This document shows, one piece after another, positions 17,790 to 26,772 of a DNA stretch of 64,000 bases. A model generated the notes under the pieces. That model had not been told where the DNA came from, did no database searches, and saw only the letters and a program-made list of their open reading frames with translations. Numbering within the stretch: the stretch's first letter is position 1; each line of letters starts with the position of its first letter. The translations under genes and the position numbers were made by a program. This stretch comes from Pseudomonas asgharzadehiana (GTDB lineage: Bacteria > Pseudomonadota > Gammaproteobacteria > Pseudomonadales > Pseudomonadaceae). Where the stretch lies: the NCBI RefSeq assembly GCF_019139815.1, contig NZ_CP077079.1:2666001-2730000 (forward strand), written 5' to 3'.

Positions 17790-18833
17790 ATGCCGGCTAT
17801 TTTGAAGCTCAGGCCGCGAATGCAGCGCTTGTTATCGCCTGCAGTCACCCAGGCCGAATTGCTCGGAATCATCGCTTGGTTGGGGGTGTTGCTGGCGAGC
17901 CCGGTGATATGGGGGCTGGACCTGATGGCGATCACGCTGGGCTTGCTGATCGTGTTTGGCTGCCATCGCGTGGCGGTCAATTATCGGGTGTGGCGCCTAT
18001 TGGGCGTGGTCTACGCGGTGCTGCTCTGCGCCGGCTTCGCCTACGTGATCAGCGCCAACGTTGAACTGCAGGTGTTTGCCTTACCGCTCGCGGTGACAGT
18101 GGTCATCAGCAGCGCCATCCTCTTTATCGCCGTCGCGGATTTTCTGCTTTGCGCGGCATTGGTGTGGGCCGTGCTGTGGCCCACCATCACGGCGGGTTTT
18201 TATCCGGGTGCGCAGACCTATCTGTTCATTTTCTGCTTATCGTCGGTGTCGATTGGTTTCATCCTGAGCTTCTCCTACTTGAAAAACCTGCGCTCAGTGT
18301 TGTTGGTGGAAAGTGAGTTTCGTGAATTGGCCCAGACTGATTACTTGACCTCCATCCTCAACCGGCGCGCTTTCATGGAGAGCTTCGCCAAGTTGATCGC
18401 CGCCAATGAAGGCGGCTGGTTCATGATGTTGGATATCGACAGTTTCAAATTGAAAAACGATCAGTTCGGCCACGATGTTGGCGACAGGATTCTCTGCGCC
18501 ATGGCCGCCAGCCTCAAAAACACCCCAGGCAGCCACAGTTTCGGCAGGATCGGCGGCGAAGAGTTCGGTGTGTTGGTGCTGGGGGATGACCCTTGGGCTG
18601 CCGGCGATTTCGCACTGCGCCTGTTGCAGGCGATTCGCAGCAGCGTCGCGCCGCCCCATCATTACACTTGCAGTGCAGGCATGACGCGTTTCTCGGCGGG
18701 TGCCGACATGTCGGCGGTCCTCAAGTGTGCCGACCGCAACCTGTACACCGCCAAGGGTAATGGCAAGGATTGTGTGTACCTGGATGGCGCGCGGGTGCGG
18801 GAGAACGTCACAAAGCGGATACCCAAAAAATAA
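17790..18833 (+). CDS. Membrane-bound GGDEF diguanylate cyclase
   Basis: A 347-residue inner-membrane protein with about six transmembrane helices (residues 20-165) and a GGDEF domain (about 175-335). The active-site motif is GGEEF within RIGGEEFGVLV, and the preceding DIDSFKLKNDQFGHDVGD holds the metal- and base-contacting residues, so cyclic-di-GMP synthesis is expected. The usual inhibitory I-site RxxD, nine residues before the motif, is absent (Pro and His occupy those positions), predicting no product inhibition by that route. The ATG follows GGGAAGG. It probably forms an operon with the HTH-like protein upstream. Confidence 0.9.
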   Translation: MPAILKLRPRMQRLLSPAVTQAELLGIIAWLGVLLASPVIWGLDLMAITLGLLIVFGCHRVAVNYRVWRLLGVVYAVLLCAGFAYVISANVELQVFALPLAVTVVISSAILFIAVADFLLCAALVWAVLWPTITAGFYPGAQTYLFIFCLSSVSIGFILSFSYLKNLRSVLLVESEFRELAQTDYLTSILNRRAFMESFAKLIAANEGGWFMMLDIDSFKLKNDQFGHDVGDRILCAMAASLKNTPGSHSFGRIGGEEFGVLVLGDDPWAAGDFALRLLQAIRSSVAPPHHYTCSAGMTRFSAGADMSAVLKCADRNLYTAKGNGKDCVYLDGARVRENVTKRIPKK

Positions 18834-18851
18834 CGAATGAGAATAGATATC
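18833..18851 (+). promoter_or_regulatory. Candidate Fur box upstream of the siderophore receptor
   Basis: The 19-mer ACGAATGAGAATAGATATC matches 12 of 19 positions of the Fur consensus and contains the typical AATGAGAAT core. It starts at the stop codon of the preceding gene, about 90 bases before the receptor ATG. A TonB-dependent siderophore receptor is a standard Fur target. Moderate match only. Confidence 0.4.
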
Positions 18852-18937
18852 AAACAAGAATGCGTTGATATACCATGCGCCGCGAATTCTTGGCAGGTTT
18901 GCCGCCCCATCTGGCTCATTCACTAGGTGCAACATCC

Positions 18938-21064
18938 ATGCGTCGTACCCTGATTTCCATCTGCGTGCTTCAGGCGTTTTCGCCTTTTACCTGGGCAGAG
19001 GTTTCGCCCACCGAAAAAGCCAGCCTCGAACTGCAAGCGACCAACGTGACCGGCGCCGCGGACTACGAGACGGCGCAGGGGCCGGTCAAGGGCTACCACG
19101 CCACGCGTTCAGCGAGTGCGACGCGCACCGATACCTCGATTCATGAAACCCCGCAGTCGATCAGCGTGGTGTCCAAGGACGTGGTCGAGGACATCGGTGC
19201 GACCCGTCTGCAAGACGCCCTGGATTACGCTGGCGGTGTGGGCCGGGCCAACAACTTTGGCGGGCAGGGGCTTACCAGTTTCACCGTGCGTGGCTTTACC
19301 ACAGCCGAGTTTTATCGCAATGGGTTCCCCGTAAACCGCGGCTATCCGGCCACGCCCGACGCCAATACCATCGAACGCCTTGAAGTGCTGCGCGGCCCGG
19401 CGACCATGCTGTACGGCCGTGGCGATCCCGGCGGCACCTTCAATGTGGTGTCCAAGCAGCCGCTGGCCGAACGCACTGTGACCCTTGGCAGCCAATTGAA
19501 TGACCAGGGCATGAAGCGCGGCACCCTGGATGCCTCCGGCCCGCTGGACGAAGAAGGCCGCCTGGCCTATCGCCTCAACGTGGTGGGCGAGGGCGGCGAC
19601 ACCTTCCGTGATCACGTCGAGACCGAACGCTACGGCGTAGCCCCGGTGATCACCTGGCAGGCCACCGATGCGACCAAGGTGATCTTCGAGGGTGATTTCA
19701 TACGCAACAATCACCCGCTGGACCGTGGTTTGACGCGTTTCCCCAACCAGCGTGGTACGCCGTCGCGCGACACGTTCTGGGGCGACAAGGACGCAGGCAA
19801 GTTGCACAACGACAACAACATGGCGCAGTTGCGCTTCGAGCATATGCTCAATGACAACTGGACCTTGGGTGGTGGTTTTCAGTGGTTGGATGGGACATTA
19901 CAGGGCAATGCTATCGAAGCTAACACCTTAGCCGCCGACGGTCGGACCCTCCGCCGTAACTTCAACTACCGCAAGCTAGAGTGGACGGACAAGGATTATC
20001 AGCTCAATTTGACCGGTCATTTCTCCACCGGCAGTTTTGATCACACGTTACTGACGGGTATCGAGTATGAAGATTACGATTACAAGTCGATCATTCAGCG
20101 CTCCAACCCGGCGCTTAACCCTTACACAACCGATATTTTCAATCCTGTCTACGGCAAGCCTCGTCCGGCATTGACGCTTACCCCTACCCACGATAAAGAA
20201 AACCTCAAGACTTACTCAGCGTTCATTCAGGATCAGGTGGCGCTGACCGAGCGTTTGAAAGTATTGGCGGGCGCTCGTTTTGAGCGTTTTGAACACGAAT
20301 ATGAAACCTATGTGGCGGATGCTAAAAGTTGGGAGGCTAGTGACAACGCAGTCACCCCACGCGTGGGTGTGATCTACGACCTTACCGATACGCTTGCGGT
20401 CTATGCTGATGCAGCGCGCTCCTTCAAGCCTAATACCGGCGCCAGCCGTGAGGGCAGTGGGTTCGAACCGGAGAAAGGCAAGTCCTATGAGATGGGTATC
20501 AAATGGGAAGGGCTGGACCGTCAGTTGAGTGTCGACGCAGCGATCTACCAGATCGATAAGAAAAATGTACTCACCACGGACCCTCTGGATCAAAACTCCA
20601 AGGTCGCAGCAGGTCAGGTCCGCAGCCGTGGCTTTGACCTTAACGTCGCCGGCAACATCACGCCTGAATGGCGTGTAATAGGCGGTTACGCTTATGTAGA
20701 TGCTGAGGTCACCAAGGACAACTCAATCCGTGTTGGCTCTCGTCTCGCAAACATTCCGCGCAACAGCTTCAGCTTGCTCAACGTTTACGAGTTCCAGGAT
20801 GGCGCTCTTAAAGGTCTTGGCCTGGGCGCCGGCGGCAAGTATGTCGCTGAACGAGTCGGGCAAACTTCCAATACTCCGTTTTCCATGGACGCCTACACCG
20901 TCGTCGACCTCCTCAGCTACTACAAAGTCAACGAGCAAGTACGCCTGAACCTGGACGTGAAGAACCTGTTCAATCGTGAATACGAAGAAGGCGCCTTCGG
21001 CAATATCTACGCCTATCCCGGCGCGCCGCGCACGGTGCAGGTGGGTATCTCCTACTCCCTGTAA
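18938..21064 (+). CDS. TonB-dependent siderophore receptor
   Basis: A 708-residue outer-membrane receptor: signal peptide (residues 1-20, cut near TWA-EV), plug domain (about 55-170, with TPQSISVVSKDVVED and NTIERLEVLRGPATMLYGRG) and a 22-strand-type barrel ending VQVGISYSL. This is the siderophore subfamily. It has no N-terminal signalling extension and no adjacent sigma/anti-sigma pair, so it is not a trans-envelope regulator. ATG 18938 follows AGGTG; an upstream in-frame start would spoil the signal peptide. Roughly 19900-20880 is less GC-rich and has different codon use from both ends, suggesting exchange of the surface-exposed barrel. The siderophore cannot be named. Confidence 0.92.
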   Translation: MRRTLISICVLQAFSPFTWAEVSPTEKASLELQATNVTGAADYETAQGPVKGYHATRSASATRTDTSIHETPQSISVVSKDVVEDIGATRLQDALDYAGGVGRANNFGGQGLTSFTVRGFTTAEFYRNGFPVNRGYPATPDANTIERLEVLRGPATMLYGRGDPGGTFNVVSKQPLAERTVTLGSQLNDQGMKRGTLDASGPLDEEGRLAYRLNVVGEGGDTFRDHVETERYGVAPVITWQATDATKVIFEGDFIRNNHPLDRGLTRFPNQRGTPSRDTFWGDKDAGKLHNDNNMAQLRFEHMLNDNWTLGGGFQWLDGTLQGNAIEANTLAADGRTLRRNFNYRKLEWTDKDYQLNLTGHFSTGSFDHTLLTGIEYEDYDYKSIIQRSNPALNPYTTDIFNPVYGKPRPALTLTPTHDKENLKTYSAFIQDQVALTERLKVLAGARFERFEHEYETYVADAKSWEASDNAVTPRVGVIYDLTDTLAVYADAARSFKPNTGASREGSGFEPEKGKSYEMGIKWEGLDRQLSVDAAIYQIDKKNVLTTDPLDQNSKVAAGQVRSRGFDLNVAGNITPEWRVIGGYAYVDAEVTKDNSIRVGSRLANIPRNSFSLLNVYEFQDGALKGLGLGAGGKYVAERVGQTSNTPFSMDAYTVVDLLSYYKVNEQVRLNLDVKNLFNREYEEGAFGNIYAYPGAPRTVQVGISYSL

Positions 21065-21210
21065 TTCTGCCTGGTGGCGTGCATCATCCGCGGGTGTTTG
21101 CACGCCACCTCACAGTCTCGGCAGAAAACCCCGCGTTCCCTCAAATAAGCGTTTACCGCTTGCCCGATAGATGAGAAAACCGTGCCCATTTTCCCGGAGA
21201 TGGACATCCC

Positions 21211-22632
21211 ATGCCTCGTTCAATCCTTATCCCCCGCCTGGTCGTCGCGCTGCTGGTCGGCGCTGCGCTGTGGTACATGTGGATTATCACCGGCCCCAAG
21301 CTGGAAATCGGCGGCGCCAGCCCGGATCAGCAGGCGGTGGGGGGCTTGCAGGGCCTGACGCCACGTGATTTTGGCGAGTGGGGAACCGGCGTGGTGGTGA
21401 CGGCTCAAGGCACATGGTTGGTGGGGCTGGTAGACGACGAATATCACACCTTCGAACCGTCCGCCGGGCCGGTAAACCTGACCGAGCAGCTCTACGGCAA
21501 GGCGCCGAAGGCGCCGCAAGAGCAAAACACCTATTTCGGCTATTTCTCGCGCAGCAAGCCCCAGACCACCATCGTGTCGCGGCTGGAGGCTGACGGCCAG
21601 TTCAAGCAAGTGGCCCAGCTCAGCGGCGCCGCATCCCTGGTGGCCAGTGCCGATGGCGCGCGCGTGTTGCTGCTCACCGACCTCAAGCGGCCCAACGGGG
21701 CCGATGGCCAGGTGGTGTTCACCAGTGATGACCAAGGCAAGACCTGGACCTTGTTGGCCGGCGAACTATTCCCCGCGATAGGGGGCGCGCTGATGCTGCT
21801 CGATCCGTACTTTTACAGCAAGGACGAGGTCTGGGCCTGGAGCTTCCCCGATGAGATGGAGGATGAATCCAACCGTGTATCGACCGGGGTGTATTACTCC
21901 GCCGATGGCGGCCTGCACAGTACGTTGATCGCGACGCCACATCCGCTGGTGGTAGGGCGTGAATACGTGAGCCGCAAACGCCCGGATATCAAGCAGTGGC
22001 ACGACTCGAACGATCAGGTGACCCACGTGCTGCAACTGGATGCCCGACGCGCCTACATCTGGGTGTCCCAGCGCTTCTGGGGCGTCGCCCCCGATGACAA
22101 GGGTGGCAATGTGAGCGTCAGCGTCACCACGCGCGTGGAACTGACGCGCGTGGACGGGCAATGGCAGACGGGCACTGCCCAGCGTGAAGACGACCTGTAC
22201 ATCACCGACCTTGCCAACAATGGCGCGGGGCGTGTGCTTGGCCTGATCGACCATGGCCCGGATGGGCAGGCCGTGGTCGCTGAAATGAACACCACCACCC
22301 TGGCCTGGCAACCTTTGGGCGAGGTGCCCAATGTGTTCTCGCCATTGGCCGCCAGCACCGTGGCCCAAAAACTGTGGGTGGGGCGCAACAGCCTGATGAT
22401 CAGCACCTACAGCCAACATCAACCCCCGCGCTGGCTGTACTGGTGGGGCAAGGCGAGCATCTCGTCGGGGGCGGTGTTCTATTCCACGAACTGGGGCCAG
22501 TCGTGGAGACGTCTGGCGCTGGACGGTGCTGAACACGGCATCCGCGGCTTCGACGGCGCCAGCGACCGCGTGTTCTGGGCCAGGCAAAGTCACCTTTACG
22601 ACGTCGGCATTCACGCCTACGGCTTGCGTTAA
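21211..22632 (+). CDS. Membrane-anchored Asp-box (BNR) beta-propeller protein
   Basis: A 473-residue protein with one N-terminal membrane anchor or uncleaved signal (residues 8-26, LVVALLVGAALWYMWII) and a predicted beta-propeller. Asp-box-like repeats are visible: TSDDQGKTW (about 170), YSADGGLHST (about 230) and YSTNWGQSWRRL (about 430). Such repeats occur in sialidases and in non-enzymatic propellers. No sialidase catalytic set is recognisable, so no enzyme function is claimed. It follows the siderophore receptor by 146 bases, close enough for a functional link but not proof of an operon. The ATG is preceded by CGGAGATGG. Confidence 0.7.
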   Translation: MPRSILIPRLVVALLVGAALWYMWIITGPKLEIGGASPDQQAVGGLQGLTPRDFGEWGTGVVVTAQGTWLVGLVDDEYHTFEPSAGPVNLTEQLYGKAPKAPQEQNTYFGYFSRSKPQTTIVSRLEADGQFKQVAQLSGAASLVASADGARVLLLTDLKRPNGADGQVVFTSDDQGKTWTLLAGELFPAIGGALMLLDPYFYSKDEVWAWSFPDEMEDESNRVSTGVYYSADGGLHSTLIATPHPLVVGREYVSRKRPDIKQWHDSNDQVTHVLQLDARRAYIWVSQRFWGVAPDDKGGNVSVSVTTRVELTRVDGQWQTGTAQREDDLYITDLANNGAGRVLGLIDHGPDGQAVVAEMNTTTLAWQPLGEVPNVFSPLAASTVAQKLWVGRNSLMISTYSQHQPPRWLYWWGKASISSGAVFYSTNWGQSWRRLALDGAEHGIRGFDGASDRVFWARQSHLYDVGIHAYGLR

Positions 22633-22683
22633 AGCGCTTGCGGGACGTGTGGGCAGGCCCACGCTCTCAAGATAGGTGAAACT

Positions 22684-22721
22684 CCAAATGTGGGAGGGAG
22701 CAAGCCTCCTCCCACATTTGG
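22684..22721. repeat. REP palindrome between convergent genes
   Basis: A perfect 14-bp inverted repeat (CCAAATGTGGGAGG 22684-22697 and its complement at 22708-22721) with a 10-base loop. The GTGGGAGGG...CCTCCCAC core recurs at 33765, 36814 and 42455. It lies between the ends of two convergent genes, where it may end or protect both transcripts. Confidence 0.8.
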
Positions 22722-22734
22722 CTCTCCAGTGGCT

Positions 22735-23457
22735 TTAAAGCGGCGTCAACACATTCATCACCGTATCCAGCGCCACTCGCGTGTCATCCAACTGCACCAG
22801 CGAGGCATGCCGCGCGCCCAGTGCGTCGCGGTTTTGGATCGCGGTGAGGATCGCCTTGTGCCGGGGCAGGCTCAAGCCCTGAATGTCCGGGCGCCGGTTG
22901 GTGATGTTGATCGATTCGCGCAGCGGCAACGACAGCATGTTGCACATGTACGCGAGCAGATCGTTGCGCGTGGCGTCGGCGATAGCGCGGTGGAAGTCCA
23001 GGTCGGCCTGTAGCAGGTCTTCGTGGGTCTTCGCGGTTTCCATGCCGCAGTAGGCCTTCTCGATAATGGCGATGTCTTCATCGGTGGCCGTGGTCGCGGC
23101 CATGGCGGCGATTTCCGGTTCGAGGATGCGCCGCACACCCGCCAGGGTATTGAAGAACTCGCTATGGGGCGTGGACTGCATCAGCCAGGACAGCACGTCC
23201 GGGTCGAGCAGGTGCCACTTCAAGCGCGGCCGCACCACCGCGCCCACCCTGGGCTTGGAATACACCAGGCCCTTGGCGCTGAGCACTCGCGTGGCTTCGC
23301 GCAGCACCGAGCGGCTGACCTTGTACTCCTCGCAGAGCGTGGCCTCCATGGGCAGCCTTTCTTCGGGCTTGAAGCGACCGGAAACGATGTGCATGCCCAA
23401 GTCCTGAACGATCTGGGCATGCATGCTCTTGCGCGGCTTGGGCGGCTGGTGATCCAT
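22735..23457 (-). CDS. FadR-subfamily GntR regulator of the arabinose genes
   Basis: A 240-residue regulator with an N-terminal GntR winged helix (about residues 12-75; RLPMEATLCEEYKVSRSVLRE) and a C-terminal all-helical FCD effector domain (about 95-220; DLDFHRAIADATRN with metal-binding His). FadR-subfamily proteins that control sugar-acid catabolism usually repress until they bind an intermediate. It ends a block with the dehydratase gene, 48 bases downstream on the same strand. ATG 23457 is chosen, though its Shine-Dalgarno is weak and an upstream TTG exists. Three sites matching TNGTNNNACNA lie before the pathway genes. Confidence 0.88.
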   Translation of the reverse strand: MDHQPPKPRKSMHAQIVQDLGMHIVSGRFKPEERLPMEATLCEEYKVSRSVLREATRVLSAKGLVYSKPRVGAVVRPRLKWHLLDPDVLSWLMQSTPHSEFFNTLAGVRRILEPEIAAMAATTATDEDIAIIEKAYCGMETAKTHEDLLQADLDFHRAIADATRNDLLAYMCNMLSLPLRESINITNRRPDIQGLSLPRHKAILTAIQNRDALGARHASLVQLDDTRVALDTVMNVLTPL

Positions 23458-23505
23458 AACGGGCGGGATGCTCTGGCTTAAATTCGCGGCATCATAGCAT
23501 CCCAA

Positions 23506-25242
23506 TTAGTGGGAATGACGCGGGACTTCAGCCCCACGGCACCCTACCAGGAAGTCAAAGTCGCAGCCCTGGTCGGCCTGCAGCACATGGTCGATGTACA
23601 GCTGGCGGTAGCCGCCGACGATCAGGTTCTGCGGTGGCGCCAGGTCAGCCATGCGCGCCGCCAGCTCTGCGTCGGGGATGTCCAGGTGCAAGCGGCCATT
23701 GGCGCAGTCCAGCTCGATCCAGTCGCCTTCCTTGACCGTGGCCAACGGCCCGCCCGCGGCGGCTTCCGGTGCCACGTGCAACACCACGGTGCCGTATGCC
23801 GTGCCGCTCATGCGTGCATCGGAGATGCGCACCATATCGGTCACGCCCTGGGCCAGCAGCTTGGCCGGCAGGCCCATGTTGCCGACTTCAGCCATGCCCG
23901 GGTAACCCTTGGGCCCGCAGTTTTTCATGACCAGGATCGAGTTGGCGTCCACGTCCAGCTCCGGGTCGTTGATGCGTGCCTTGTACATGTCGAAGTTCTC
24001 GAACACCACCGCGCGGCCACGATGCTGCATCAGCTCAGGGCTGGCCGCCGACGGCTTGAGCACTGCACCCAGTGGGGCCAGGTTGCCGCGCAGCACACAA
24101 ATGCCGCCGTCGGCGCGAATCGGGTTGTCGAGGGTGCGGATCACTTCGTCCTGGCCGTAGATCGGCGAGTCCTTGGTGTTCTCGCCCAGGGTCTTGCCGT
24201 TGACGGTCAAGGCGTTCGGGTGCGGGATCAGGTTGGCTTCGCCGAGGCGGCGCAGCACGGCGGGCAGGCCGCCGGCGTAGTAGAACTCTTCCATCAGGAA
24301 ACGCCCCGACGGCTGCAGGTCGACGATGGTGGGCATGCCGCGGCCGATGCGGGTCCAATCGTCCAGGTCCAATTCCACGCCGATGCGCCCGGCGATGGCT
24401 TTCAAATGGATCACCGCGTTGGTCGAACCGCCGATGGCGGCGTTCACGCGAATCGCGTTTTCAAACGCTTCTTTAGTCAGGATCTTCGACAGCTTCAAGT
24501 CTTCGCGCACCATCTCCACCGCGCGCATGCCGGACATGTGCGCCAACACATAACGCCGCGCATCCACCGCCGGGATCGCCGCGTTGTGCGGCAACGAGGT
24601 GCCGAGCGCCTCGGCCATGCAGGCCATGGTCGACGCGGTGCCCATGGTGTTGCAGGTGCCCGCCGAGCGCGACATGCCGCCCTCTGCCGCAAGGAAATCA
24701 TCCAGGGTAATGGTGCCGGCCTTCACTTGTTCGCTGAGCTGCCACACCACGGTGCCCGAGCCGATGTCCTGGCCCTTGTGCTTGCCATTGAGCATCGGCC
24801 CGCCGGTGACCACAATCGCCGGCACGTCGCAACTGGCGGCGCCCATCAGCAGGGCCGGGGTGGTTTTGTCGCAGCCGGTCAGCAGTACCACGCCATCGAT
24901 CGGGTTGCCGCGAATGGCCTCTTCCACATCCATGCTCGCCAGGTTACGCGTCAGCATGGCGGTGGGGCGCAGGTTGGATTCGCCGTTGGAGAACACCGGG
25001 AATTCCACCGGAAAACCGCCGGCCTCGATCACGCCGCGTTTGACGTGCTCGGCAATCTGGCGGAAATGCGCGTTGCACGGGGTCAGCTCCGACCACGTGT
25101 TGCAGATGCCGATGATCGGCTTGCCATGGAACTGGTGATCGGCAATGCCCTGGTTCTTCATCCAGCTGCGGTACATGAAGCCGTTCTTGTCGGCGGTACC
25201 AAACCACTGGGCGGAGCGTAGGCCGGGCTTTTTATCAGACAT
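23506..25242 (-). CDS. Pentonate dehydratase (IlvD/Edd family), probably L-arabinonate dehydratase
   Basis: A 578-residue [Fe-S] dehydratase of the IlvD/Edd family. It should convert L-arabinonate to 2-keto-3-deoxy-L-arabinonate. Cluster cysteines lie in IGICNTWSELTPC, TGCDKTTPALLMG and SAGTCNTMGTAST. IlvD (dihydroxyacid) and Edd (phosphogluconate) functions are disfavoured by the neighbours: AraFGH, a lactonase and a semialdehyde dehydrogenase. ATG 25242 (MSDKKPGLRSAQW) is preferred to a start 29 codons upstream. A TNGTNNNACNA site 15-25 bases before the start is placed to repress. Xylonate or other pentonates could also be substrates. Confidence 0.88.
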   Translation of the reverse strand: MSDKKPGLRSAQWFGTADKNGFMYRSWMKNQGIADHQFHGKPIIGICNTWSELTPCNAHFRQIAEHVKRGVIEAGGFPVEFPVFSNGESNLRPTAMLTRNLASMDVEEAIRGNPIDGVVLLTGCDKTTPALLMGAASCDVPAIVVTGGPMLNGKHKGQDIGSGTVVWQLSEQVKAGTITLDDFLAAEGGMSRSAGTCNTMGTASTMACMAEALGTSLPHNAAIPAVDARRYVLAHMSGMRAVEMVREDLKLSKILTKEAFENAIRVNAAIGGSTNAVIHLKAIAGRIGVELDLDDWTRIGRGMPTIVDLQPSGRFLMEEFYYAGGLPAVLRRLGEANLIPHPNALTVNGKTLGENTKDSPIYGQDEVIRTLDNPIRADGGICVLRGNLAPLGAVLKPSAASPELMQHRGRAVVFENFDMYKARINDPELDVDANSILVMKNCGPKGYPGMAEVGNMGLPAKLLAQGVTDMVRISDARMSGTAYGTVVLHVAPEAAAGGPLATVKEGDWIELDCANGRLHLDIPDAELAARMADLAPPQNLIVGGYRQLYIDHVLQADQGCDFDFLVGCRGAEVPRHSH

Positions 25243-25256
25243 GATCGATTCTCTTA

Positions 25257-25267
25257 TTGTATGACTA
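25257..25267. promoter_or_regulatory. GntR/FadR-type operator before the dehydratase gene
   Basis: TTGTATGACTA fits the FadR-subfamily consensus TNGTNNNACNA at every fixed position. It lies 15-25 bases before the dehydratase ATG, in the 5' leader or promoter, where binding would repress. Confidence 0.5.
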
Positions 25268-25330
25268 TATGTTCTCTCTGCGGCTAAACATAAGCGCAAA
25301 TTCTTCCATTTGGAAGAGTTGTTTCGCAAA

Positions 25331-25341
25331 TAGTACTACTA
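25331..25341. promoter_or_regulatory. GntR/FadR-type operator before the MFS-araFGH operon
   Basis: TAGTACTACTA is a perfect palindrome around its central base and fits TNGTNNNACNA exactly. It lies about 95 bases before the MFS gene ATG in the divergent intergenic region. Confidence 0.55.
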
Positions 25342-25406
25342 TATAGTCGATCTCAACTGAGGCACGACCCTGGCGGATTTCCGCGAGAGGCGTTCCCGAT
25401 TCCTAT

Positions 25407-25417
25407 AAGAACAACAA
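25407..25417 (+). promoter_or_regulatory. Candidate Hfq/Crc CA motif before the MFS gene
   Basis: AAGAACAACAA contains two overlapping AAnAAnAA matches a few bases before CGGAG, the Shine-Dalgarno for ATG 25434. Confidence 0.6.
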
Positions 25418-25433
25418 TCGGAGATCGACCCCC

Positions 25434-26756
25434 ATGAGCGAGGAATTGCGGCTTATCCGGCGCATCACGCTGAAACTGATTCCCTTCCTGATCCTGCTGT
25501 ACTTGATTGCCTACGTGGACCGTTCCGCCGTGGGCTTCGCCAAGTTGCACATGGGTGCCGACGTCGGCATCGGGGACGCGGCCTACGGCCTGGGCGCGGG
25601 GTTGTTCTTCATTGGTTATTTCCTGTTCGAGATCCCCAGCAACCTGATGCTCGACCGCTTCGGCGCGCGGCGCTGGTTCGCGCGCATCATGATCACCTGG
25701 GGCGCCATTACCATCGGCATGGCCTTTGTGCAGGGGCCGCACAGCTTCTATGTGATGCGCTTTTTGCTCGGCGCGGCTGAAGCCGGGTTCTTTCCGGGCG
25801 TGCTGTACTACATCACCCAATGGTTCCCGGTGCGCCATCGCGGCAAAATCCTGGGGCTGTTTATTCTCTCCCAGCCGATCGCGATGATGATCACCGGCCC
25901 CGTCTCGGGCGGCCTGCTGGGCATGGACGGCATCTTCGGCCTGCACGGCTGGCAGTGGCTGTTCATCGTGATCGGTACGCCGGCGATCCTGCTGACCTGG
26001 CCGGTGCTGCGTTACCTGCCGGACGGCCCGAAACAAGTCAAGTGGATGAACGACGCCGAAAAGGCCTGGTTGACTGGTGAGCTGAACAAAGACCTGCAAG
26101 CCTACGGCCAGACCCGCCACGGCAACCCGTTGCATGCGCTCAAAGACAAGCGCGTGCTGTTGCTGGCGCTGTTTTACCTGCCGGTGACCCTGAGCATCTA
26201 CGGCCTGGGCCTGTGGTTGCCGACCCTGATCAAGCAGTTCGGCGGCAGCGACCTCACCACCGGTTTCATCTCCGCCGTGCCGTACATCTTCGGCATCATT
26301 GGCCTGCTGATCATCCCGCGCAGTTCCGACCGTTTGAACGACCGCTACGGCCACCTCGCCGTGCTCTATGTGCTGGGCGCCATCGGGCTGTTCTGCAGCG
26401 CCTGGCTGAGCGCGCCGGTGCTGCAAATGGCGGCGCTGTGCCTGGCGGCGTTCGCGCTGTTTTCCTGCACGGCGGTGTTCTGGACCTTGCCGGGGCGTTT
26501 CTTCGCCGGCGCCAGTGCGGCGGCGGGCATTGCGTTGATCAACTCGGTGGGCAACCTCGGCGGTTATATCGGTCCGTTCGTGATCGGCGCGCTCAAGGAA
26601 TACACCGGCAATCTGGCCTCGGGCCTGTACTTTCTGTCGACGGTGATGGTGTTCGGGCTGGTGCTGACCGGCGTGGTCTATCGCGTGCTTGAGCGCAAGC
26701 ATGTACTGCCGGCCGACCAATTCGCCGCCAGCGCCCGTGGCGCCACACGTACTTAA
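25434..26756 (+). CDS. MFS sugar/sugar-acid transporter (anion:cation symporter type)
   Basis: A 440-residue major facilitator protein with about 12 transmembrane helices. It begins with family-typical RITLKLIPFLILLYLIAYVDR and has the loop 2-3 stretch NLMLDRFGARRWFARIM. This subfamily (tartrate, galactonate, phthalate-type symporters) mostly moves organic acids. As first gene of the arabinose operon it is more likely to import L-arabinonate or another pentonate than the free sugar, which AraFGH handles. It ends 16 bases before the FAH-fold gene. The ATG follows CGGAG. Confidence 0.85.
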   Translation: MSEELRLIRRITLKLIPFLILLYLIAYVDRSAVGFAKLHMGADVGIGDAAYGLGAGLFFIGYFLFEIPSNLMLDRFGARRWFARIMITWGAITIGMAFVQGPHSFYVMRFLLGAAEAGFFPGVLYYITQWFPVRHRGKILGLFILSQPIAMMITGPVSGGLLGMDGIFGLHGWQWLFIVIGTPAILLTWPVLRYLPDGPKQVKWMNDAEKAWLTGELNKDLQAYGQTRHGNPLHALKDKRVLLLALFYLPVTLSIYGLGLWLPTLIKQFGGSDLTTGFISAVPYIFGIIGLLIIPRSSDRLNDRYGHLAVLYVLGAIGLFCSAWLSAPVLQMAALCLAAFALFSCTAVFWTLPGRFFAGASAAAGIALINSVGNLGGYIGPFVIGALKEYTGNLASGLYFLSTVMVFGLVLTGVVYRVLERKHVLPADQFAASARGATRT

Positions 26757-26772
26757 TTTTTGGAGAACCTTC

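Noticed and set aside
20455..20475. A GGTTCGAACC-like sequence resembling a tRNA T-loop
   Set aside because: It lies inside the siderophore receptor reading frame, with no acceptor or anticodon stems around it.
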